From NCBI GenBank assembly GCA_021771715.1, contig JAETOO010000001.1:248001-312000 (forward strand): 64,000 bases of DNA. The letters run 5' to 3'. The stretch is from Oscillospiraceae bacterium. Lineage in GTDB: Bacteria; Bacillota; Clostridia; Lachnospirales; Lachnospiraceae. The notes beneath the pieces were generated by a model. It searched no databases and was not told where the DNA came from. It worked only from the letters and a program-made list of their open reading frames with translations. The first letter of the stretch is position 1, and every line of letters starts with the position of its first letter. Below, piece by piece: positions 36,218 to 45,000 of the stretch. The position numbers and the translations under genes are program-made.

Positions 36218-37072
36218 TTACAAACAACTGCTCCCACGTCTGCGTCGGCCACGGTGCCGGAAGGCCGGCGCAATCAGCAGAGCAATCAGCAAAATCAGCA
36301 GCATCGGAGCCGCCACAAACGGGGCGACGATCTTCGGGTCGACCAGCGAGGCGTCAGCGGTGACACGAATATTTTTCGCATCCGCCTCGTTCTCTACCCG
36401 ATGTCCCCGCACCAGCAGCCGGTGAGAGTTGATCCCATAAGGTGTGCAGGTGACCAGCGTACAGTAGTCTTTCTTCGGGTCGATCTGCAAATCGTCAATC
36501 TCATGGGGCAGCACGATGTGGATCTGATCCACCTCATAGGTCAGCGTCTCATCCAGAATCCGCAGCACAAACGTGTCGCCCTCCACCAGCTTGTCCAGAT
36601 TCGTGAAGAGCTTGGCGCTGGGCAGACCTCTGTGGCCTGAGAGGACGCAGTGCGTCCCCACTCCGCCGGTCGGCAGCGAGCTCCCCTCGATGTGGCCCAC
36701 GGCGATCTGCAGTACTGCCTCGTCGGTGCCGTGATAGATCGGCAGAGAACACTCGATCATGGGAATTTCGATATAACCGATGATGCCGTTGCCCGAGACG
36801 TTCAGCAGGCTCTCATACTCCTCCCGCTCCTCGTCCGAGAGCTCGTGTGGGCCTCCTGTCTTGATCAGCCCCCGATTGTACCTGCGGGCATCCCGCCACA
36901 TCTGCTCATAGCTCTCCGTATCCAGCTTTGCCACCTCGTCGGCATACTGGGCGATCGCGCGCGACTGGTGCAGAGAATTCCAGTAATCACTGACCGTGGG
37001 ATACAGCAGCAGGGACAGTCCTGCAACAAGAATCAGTATTAAGATAATTGTAGAAAGACTACCTTTCTTCAT
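36218..37072 (-). CDS. Class C (pilus-type) sortase
   Basis: The 284-residue protein has an N-terminal membrane anchor (about 8-26), the sortase barrel with His147 in LSGHRGLPSA, the catalytic Cys209 in TLVTCTPYG and Arg218 in SHRLLVRG, and a C-terminal hydrophobic tail. The C-terminal membrane segment and its place beside pilin genes mark it as the class C type that polymerises pilins through lysine isopeptide bonds. The N-terminal lid normally has a DP(F/W/Y) tripeptide; I find none around residues 60-90, so the lid may differ. AAGGAG precedes the ATG at 37072. It is third in the operon tip-backbone-sortase. Confidence 0.9.
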   Translation of the reverse strand: MKKGSLSTIILILILVAGLSLLLYPTVSDYWNSLHQSRAIAQYADEVAKLDTESYEQMWRDARRYNRGLIKTGGPHELSDEEREEYESLLNVSGNGIIGYIEIPMIECSLPIYHGTDEAVLQIAVGHIEGSSLPTGGVGTHCVLSGHRGLPSAKLFTNLDKLVEGDTFVLRILDETLTYEVDQIHIVLPHEIDDLQIDPKKDYCTLVTCTPYGINSHRLLVRGHRVENEADAKNIRVTADASLVDPKIVAPFVAAPMLLILLIALLIAPAFRHRGRRRRGSSCL

Positions 37073-37135
37073 GCAGAGTTCTCCTTGCGGCTGTGGAAAT
37101 CGCTCACAGCTCATTTACCGTTCCGATTTGATTGG

Positions 37136-37163
37136 AATGCCGGGGAGAAGTCTCCCCGGCATT
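37136..37163 (-). promoter_or_regulatory. Strong hairpin between backbone pilin and sortase genes
   Basis: AATGCCGGGGAGA (37136-37148) and TCTCCCCGGCATT (37151-37163) are a perfect 13-bp inverted repeat with a 2-nt centre. On the minus strand no T-run follows, so it may protect the pilin transcript or lower sortase expression rather than stop all transcription. A direct repeat of TTTGTCAAAGCAT lies just beside it (about 37185-37212). Confidence 0.6.
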
Positions 37164-37249
37164 CTATGTGGTCAGGCATTGCGTTTTGTCAAAGCATATC
37201 TCTTTGTCAAAGCATGCGCGACGGCTGTCGGCTCTCCGGCAACTCATTC

Positions 37250-38959
37250 TTACTGCTCAGAGTTCATGCGCTCCTTAGTCACAAGCAGCACCACCGCACT
37301 GATCAGCAGGATGGAGCCGAGTACATAGAAGATCGTCGTACCGATACCACCGGTAGACGGGAGCTCAACCCCCTGAACATTTTTGATCTTACCTTTATCA
37401 CCATCTGTGCCTACAACCGTATCACCTTGCGTCTGCTCAGTGATTTTTGTGGTTGTTGCATCATTTGTAATGGTATAATTTGCTGTTTCCACATCGTCGA
37501 TTTTTACCGTATAAGACTTCAGAACATTGGTTTTGTAGGTGATTGCATCATTACCAGTCCCTTCAGTAACCGTGACTTCTTCAATATCCGCAATAATCTC
37601 AATACTGTGAGCACTTGTATCAGCGACATAACCATCCGGAGCCTTCGTCTCCTTGATCCAATATTTACCTGCGTCAAGGCCTTTAATCGTCATACGTCCC
37701 TGTTCATCAGTAATAATCGGATTGGTAAATACTGTATTGCTGTACTCCTCTTCGCACTTCTCATCTTTATAAAGTTTAAATTCAGCTCCCTGAAGAGCAC
37801 CCACTGTATTACCATTTGCAAGTTCTTTGGTCTCGGTAATCTCTTTTCCGTCTTTATCTACACCAACCTTAACAACTTCCGTTGCCTTATACGGCGTATC
37901 GCCAAACAAATCTCCATCAATATCAAACGTATAATGGTTGGTCTTGTCTTTAAGAGTTCCACGCCCTGTCGTATCATCAGGACTATTAGAATAGTTCACT
38001 GTTACTGTATTGTCTTCCTGATTAACAGACTTTGGAGCATCACTGGTAACCTTTGCATCGTAAGTAATTACCACCTCGGTAGCCTTCTTCACTGTCTTAA
38101 GATAAGTTTCTGTGAATGCAATTTCAAACCCTGACGTTCCATTAACTGTTACCGTATAGTCCGTCTCCTTTGTAAGACCTGTTGGTTCGGTAAGTGCAAT
38201 AGTATCACTGTCTAATTGAAGACCTGTAGATAATGTATCGCTTACTTTAAAGACGGGCTTTGTATAGTTATCTGCAAAGCCAGGTATTGTTGTCTTAATT
38301 GTAAACGTCACCGTATCTCCTACACCTACTGTTTCCTTATCATTAGTATCAACAGTAGTATTATCCTTGGCTGTCTTGTCTACTCCTACATCACTTTTCT
38401 TAGCGATTGCTTGATCGGAATAAGAAAGATCGGTCGTCACATCCCATACATTCGTATCCGGATCACCACTTGTTCTGCTGTAATCAGCAGCTACAAATAC
38501 CGGATTGTAGGTATATCCAGGCTTCGCAGGCGTAATAATTGCAATGTAAAGTCCGGCATCCGGTGCGTTCTGAGTAACTTTCCCGTCTGCGCCTGCTGTC
38601 AACGTGCCATACTTTACACTCGCAGAAGCCGTTTGTGCTCCTAATTTTCCAGCTACAGCTGAGCTAATTTGTCCCATTGTACTGTTGGTTCCTTTGACAG
38701 CAGCGAATTCGTCATCTGTAAGGGTAAATCCTTCCGCTACCTTCCAGTCCCCATCCCATTTTAATACTTTGTAAAATTTTACGGTGTCTCCCTCCTGAAG
38801 ACCTGTAATTTCAATTTTTTCATCAACGGTTCTTCCGCCAGCCGGAGTATTCGGAACAGTCGGAGTATCCGAAGAATCCACCGCAAACGCAGTCACCGCC
38901 ATAGCCAATACCATGACCATAGCAAGTGCCAAAGCCATAATCTTTTTTACACACTTCAT
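37250..38959 (-). CDS. SpaH/EbpB-type LPXTG backbone pilin
   Basis: The 569-residue protein has a signal peptide (1-26, ends TAFA), D2-type fimbrial isopeptide domains (for example DTVTFTIKTTIPGFADNY), an E-box YWIKETKAPDGYV (about 445-457) typical of Cna-B/pilin isopeptide domains, and a C-terminal sorting signal LPSTG at residues 533-537 with hydrophobic segment and charged tail. Such pilins are linked into a fibre by the class C sortase. It lies 177 bp upstream of the sortase gene and 69 bp downstream of the tip gene. The gene is clearly more AT-rich than housekeeping genes nearby. Confidence 0.92.
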   Translation of the reverse strand: MKCVKKIMALALAMVMVLAMAVTAFAVDSSDTPTVPNTPAGGRTVDEKIEITGLQEGDTVKFYKVLKWDGDWKVAEGFTLTDDEFAAVKGTNSTMGQISSAVAGKLGAQTASASVKYGTLTAGADGKVTQNAPDAGLYIAIITPAKPGYTYNPVFVAADYSRTSGDPDTNVWDVTTDLSYSDQAIAKKSDVGVDKTAKDNTTVDTNDKETVGVGDTVTFTIKTTIPGFADNYTKPVFKVSDTLSTGLQLDSDTIALTEPTGLTKETDYTVTVNGTSGFEIAFTETYLKTVKKATEVVITYDAKVTSDAPKSVNQEDNTVTVNYSNSPDDTTGRGTLKDKTNHYTFDIDGDLFGDTPYKATEVVKVGVDKDGKEITETKELANGNTVGALQGAEFKLYKDEKCEEEYSNTVFTNPIITDEQGRMTIKGLDAGKYWIKETKAPDGYVADTSAHSIEIIADIEEVTVTEGTGNDAITYKTNVLKSYTVKIDDVETANYTITNDATTTKITEQTQGDTVVGTDGDKGKIKNVQGVELPSTGGIGTTIFYVLGSILLISAVVLLVTKERMNSEQ

Positions 38960-39028
38960 GATTTGTTTTCCTTCTTTCCTTTCTTATTTTTTGAATATTT
39001 AAATGTATGAACGAAATTGCTGTGCGTC

Positions 39029-42000
39029 TCAGGACGCAAAACCCTCCTTTCTGCGTTTTTTATCGTTATACAATAGAAGTAAGCCTGCAATTCCTGTCAG
39101 CAGCCCTCCTATGGTATACAGTGTTGTTGTACCGGATCCTCCGGTTGCCGGGAGCTCGTAGCTCGGCTTGGCGGTATTCGTTATAGTGATCTCGCCATCT
39201 GGTACGTTGCCATTTTTATCGTACGAATCAGGAGCATACGTATCGGTCGGATTGTAGTCCGACTTGTAGGTCGTCTCATACCCCTCGATCGGAATCTCCT
39301 CCACCCTGTACGAATACTTCACTTCGCGTCCGTCTTTCCTTCCCTTCAACGGAAGATGCTCAATCGTATAGCTCCATTCGCTCTTCATGCAAATTCTGTA
39401 AGTTCCATATACAACAGGAGTATTCTGCGCAGTTGTACCTTGTCCGCCGCCAGCCGTCGCACCTTCCCCGCTGCCGGTCGTCGTGTCATCCATACCGCCG
39501 GTCGCAGTACCTTCCCCACCGCCGGTCGTCGCATCTGCAGCAATATTGACCGGATTCGCGATCTGCATAAGCTTGAACTGGATTTCCTGGTTGGGCAATG
39601 TCGGTGTAAAAGGCTTTCCGTCAGCATCGAGCCACTCCTTCGTTACCTTCAGGCTGCAATCAGACACCTGGATCACCGGATGCTTATAATCTTCTGTCAT
39701 CGCCCTGTTGCGTATGGTATACGTTACCGACGCCTTTTCATTCGAGTGAAATCCTGCTTGATCCGAGCTGGTCTTATTACCCGGATAGTCAGTTCCAGAA
39801 TCTCCTTTCGTATTGTTGTATCCATCCTCCCCTGCTTTGCGATCCCCGGCATACTCCATATATGCCTCCGGCGTCGCTTTGATATTGAAGGACAGGATGT
39901 ACCTGTACTCCGGGCGCAGCATATAATTGTCTGCGAACTTGGCCGTCACTGTCTTGGTCTCTGGATTATAGGTCACGCTCTGTATGACGCCCTTTCCATC
40001 TGCCGTTATATAACTGCCATCCTCCTGTTCTTTACTGCTGTCATACAACGTCTTTTTCTCTCCATCAGTCCCTTCCACAGGCTCCATGACCACCTTGTAA
40101 TCCGGCTGATCAGTATAGACCTCCGTGTACGCACTCAGCGTGTCTCTGATGGTAACATTGCCCGGCATAAAGATAGCCTCCAGCTCTGTCCGCAGCGCGT
40201 CCATATCCTGCTCAATGCCGATGAATTTGCCATTCCCTTTCGTCGCCATGTACTGCAGGACCTCCGGGCTCGACCTCCAGCTATCTGTCGTGATATCTGC
40301 TGAAAGACCTATCGTGTAGACAATAACATTCGGATTCTGCTGCTTAAACCAGTCAAATGTTTGCATTGCATATTTTTTACAGTCTTCAACATTTCTCTGA
40401 TTCCAATAATTTCCATTGCCGCCGCGACTCCAATTTTTGTCCTTATCCAAATACAACGTCGGGACACCATCACTCAGGAAAATCATTACCTTTTTGTTAT
40501 TGTCGTTTGCCACCTGTTGAAACATATCATTGGCTGTGCGGATGCCGGCACAGTAATTCGTTCGATAGTCAAACCAAGGTGTTCCCGGTTTAGAAAGAGA
40601 AAAACTATTTAGTTCTCCGCTTATCCAGTTCTGAATGACTGTGCTATCTGTTTGATAAGTAGCATTCCAGTTTGGATACATGCCGCTGAAAGAGCATACA
40701 GCAATTTTATTTGCCGAATTTTGGCTCAGAATATATTTTATGAATCCATTATTTCCACCCAAAAACTCCTGTACCGCCGCCAGTCGCTGTTGATTTGGCT
40801 GCTTATTTATCGTGATATCACGCTCATCCATGCTGTACGACCGGTCTACCACAAACAGCACATCCATTGGCTCCGTCTTTCCCGTGATGTCCAGATACAG
40901 CCGATAAAGATCTGTCTTATCCACATCTTTATTATTATCCAGATTCGTATCCGGATTTTCTGCGCCGTCCCGGAAGGCATCTATCGTCTTATAGTGGTCA
41001 ATGGTCGGCGTATCTGTCGTGCCACCTCCGCTCGGCTTGGGCTTAAGAATATTCTTTATGATAATTTCGCCATTCTTTATGCCGCCGTTATTCTCGTACA
41101 TTGTATCGTACGAGCTGTCGCCGTGCTCCTCGACCTTGTAGGTATACTGAATATCCTTCCCATCGACTGTGCCGCTGGCCGGAAGATCAGAAATAATCTT
41201 TCTCCAGCTGTCTCCGCTCCCGATCGTGTACTCGCCATATACGACTGGTTCACCGAACTGATTGAGCACTTCGCCGGGCTCAATCGGCTCATAGTCTACG
41301 CTCCAACCAGTTGGTTTTTTATTAATCAATATATAAATATCAGATACACCGGATACACGAGTAGAATAAGAATATTCCGAACCATTTAATTCCAGTTCCT
41401 CCTTCTTAATCTCCCTATCACCAATCTGTAATCCCTCAAAAGTAGCACCATTAGCTGGCGTAACTTTAATGATAACCTGGCTTCCGGCCTGCACCACTTT
41501 TGATCCAAGCGGCTGATAAACTGGATGAGAAAACGGATACACATATATCCGTTCATTATATTTATAGTAGACATCCAAATCTACCATTCCCGGCGCTTCA
41601 GTCATCTTTGCCTGATTTCCTATCTGAATCAGGTCAAAGGTGATGCTGTCATCCGTCTTCTGCGCCGTAACATCCGTGAGTGTGCCGTTATTCTCCTCAA
41701 ACCACTTTTTCTGTACCGTCACCTCCGTATTCTTCACCTGGATCACAGGATACGGATAAGAGTCTTCTATGATGTCCGTCGCCCCCGGCACCTTGTACTT
41801 CAGCGATGCCGAATCATTGGAGTGGAAGCCGGGCTGATCGGAGCTTGTCTTATTCGTTCCGTAATCCGTATCTTTAGCGCCTACAACGTCGCCATAGGCT
41901 ACGACACCCTTTTCTGCAAACTCATTATGAGCCTGCTGGGATGCAATCACGTTGAAGGATAGTGTATACGTCCATCCCGTTTGCAGTACATAATCATCCC

Positions 42001-45000
42001 GGAATATGGCAGACACTGTTTTACTCGATGCATCATATCCAACACTGGACAACACTCCCTCGCCAGAATCCGTGATCTTTTCTCCATCATACAGAGTCAC
42101 CGTGTATCCATCGCTCGCACGCTTCATTGTGACCTTATAGTCGGGCTGATTCTCATACAGATCCGCATAGGCGCTCAGAGTATCTGAAATACTAACATTG
42201 CTAACCGACACCGACATGGTCTGTTTCAATGTCTCCAGCAGTCCATCCGCCGATTCTGTGTGGTTGTATGTGCCCCCATTCTGTATCATAGCCTTCAAGG
42301 CATAATTTGCATTCTCGCTGCCCATACTGGATGAGAAGGAAATCGAATAAATCGGTAAATTCGGATGGCTGCGCTTGAAGCTTTCAACAGCCTTCTGCGT
42401 TGGTTCCTTGCAAGCCTTCTCATTAGCCTCTGCCACCTTTATCCACTTCTCTGGTTGCCCCTCTACAGTAAGACCATTTCCTCCTCGTCCTAAATACTCC
42501 TCATATGGTGGCCGAGATGACCGGTAGGTCTTAATATAATGCGTTGGGATACCATCGCTCAGAAACACCATGCTCACGTTAGAGTTCGTCGCAGTGCCCA
42601 GGATCTCTTGCGCCTGATTTAATCCAGCTGCATAATTTGTACCGGCAGTGTTAGCAGATGGCGCATTCTTACATTCCGTTAACAAAGACCCGATCGCTTT
42701 ACTTGAATCGCTCGTCCAATTACATGCCGTCCATGCATCATTTTTATAATTTCCTATGGTATAATCTGGGTCCACATAATTACTATTAGAATATTGCACC
42801 GCCGGACCGGAAAAATAGACTATACTAATTCTGTTTTCTTCGCAAGCTCCCAGAAATTTTGGAATAAACTGCGCCAGAGCTTCATTCATCGACTCGTATC
42901 GGTATTTTCCGCTCTCTGTCTGCTGCTTAAACATACTGCCGGAATTATCCAGCACCAACAGAAGATCCATCGGTTTCTGTATCGTGGGCGGCGCTACATC
43001 GAGGTACAGGCGGTAGAGGTTGGACTGGTCCGTCACACCGTCATCCAAGGTCGTATCCGGATTGTCTTCCTGATCCCGAAAAGCATCAATGGTCTTATGA
43101 TGCGGGAGAGTGATATCTGAGAGATCCGCTCCTGCGTACATAACAGAGGTGTCGAGAGCCGCCACACGGGCCATCTCGGCGATCTGCATGACCGGCTTGT
43201 CATAAGTTTCCGAATACGAGGTTCCGCCAACCTGATAGCTCACGAAAGCCTCGTCATCCGCATAAAATCCCATCTGTCCAGAGCTGGTCCGGTTCTCCGC
43301 ATAATCCGTGTCCGCATCGCCCTGAGACGGATACCCGCTCTCGCAATACTCTTCATATGCCTGGCCGGACACCGTGGTATTGAAGGACAGGGTGTACCTG
43401 TATCCCGGCTGCAGCCGGTAATCCTCACAGAACAGCGCGGATACCGTTCTGGTCTCTTCGTCGAAGATGACCTCCTTCAGGATACCGTCTCCGGTGTCAG
43501 TGACTGCACCGCTCTCGTACAGTACGGTCACCACACCGCCTGCGTCCTCCATTGTGACCTTGTAGTCGGTCTGCTCATCACAGAGCTCTGTGTACGCGCT
43601 GAGCCGGCCTGTGATGGAAACCGCCTCCGGCATAGAGAGATCCTGCAGCCAGGTGGTCAGGCTCTCCCTGTCGTCCGCAGCTGCGTCAAAATAGCTGACG
43701 TTGTTTACTCTGTCTGCGTCCAGGACATCGGCCAGTGTGTCACTGTCAAGGAACACCACTACTTTCCTGTGGCCGTTCTCCTTCACCTCATCCGCCAGAA
43801 ACAGCTCCTCCGCACGTCCGATGGCTGCGCTGCCGTCTGATGCCTGCTCACGCTCCTCCTTCGCTGCCGCAAGGGAAAGCTCCTCCGGCAGCCCCTCTCC
43901 TGTCCAGTCCACAAGGACGGTGCCGCCCGCTACCGCAGCAGCCCCTGTCTGAGCGGCTGGCTTCTCTGCTTCCGCCTGTCCCTGTGTGGCTGCTGAATCC
44001 TCTGTCACCGCTGGCTCCTCCGAAACCGCTGGCTTCGGTGCAGATGCCGGATCCTCTGCTTCCTGATTCAAAGAAGCTCCGCTATTCTGAGAGGCATCCT
44101 GATTTGCTGAAGCTACTGCCTCTGGTGAACCAGTCGGTTCCGGTGCCGCTACATCCTGTACGGCTTCTGCATCCGGCTGCGCCGCTGTATTCTGCGCAGC
44201 TCCCTCGCTCGGCTGTGCCGCTGTATCCTGTACGGCTCCCGCATCCGGCAATGTCACTGTATCCTGTACAGCTCCTTCTTCCGGTTGTGCCACCGTATCC
44301 TGCACGTCTCCCTCTTCCGGCTGTACCTCTGCATCCTGTACGGTTCCCTCGTCCGGCAGTGCGGCTGGATCCGGCGAAGCTACTCCGTTCGGTAATGCGA
44401 TTAAGCCCTGCACCATTCCCACATTCGGCAGAACGGTCGGCTCTGCCGCCGCAGGATTCGATGCAGCCGCAGGATCGGTTATCCCCGCAGGCAGCTGTGC
44501 CGGGCTCTCCTCTCCGGCTGCCTTGCCGTCGATCGCGCACACTGCGATTCTGTTCTCCGCATTCTGCGCAAGGATACAGGCTGCGAGGCCATCCTCTCCC
44601 TTTAAATATGCCTCCGCCGCTTCCAGCCGGGCAGCCTGCCCATCGGCTGCCGTGCCGTCTGCCGCCACACCACCGTCCGCTGTGCCGTCGCCTGCCGTGC
44701 CGCCGTTCGCTGTTCCGCCGACTGCCGTGCCGTCGCCTGCGACTGCATCGTCGGAGCAGTCTACCACAAACAGTACATCCATCGGCTCTGCCGCTCCGGT
44801 GACATCCAGGTACTGCCGGTAGAGATTCGAATGATCCTCTGCCGTATTGTCATCCACTGTCGTATCCGGATTGTCCACGCCATCCCCAAAGGCGTCGATC
44901 GTCCTCCGGTGCGCAAGGCTCGGGTCGGAAGCTGCAGGTACGGATATCGCAGCCCCAGCGCTCTGGTTCCGATTCGCGAGGCTCGCCAGATTTCCGGCGA

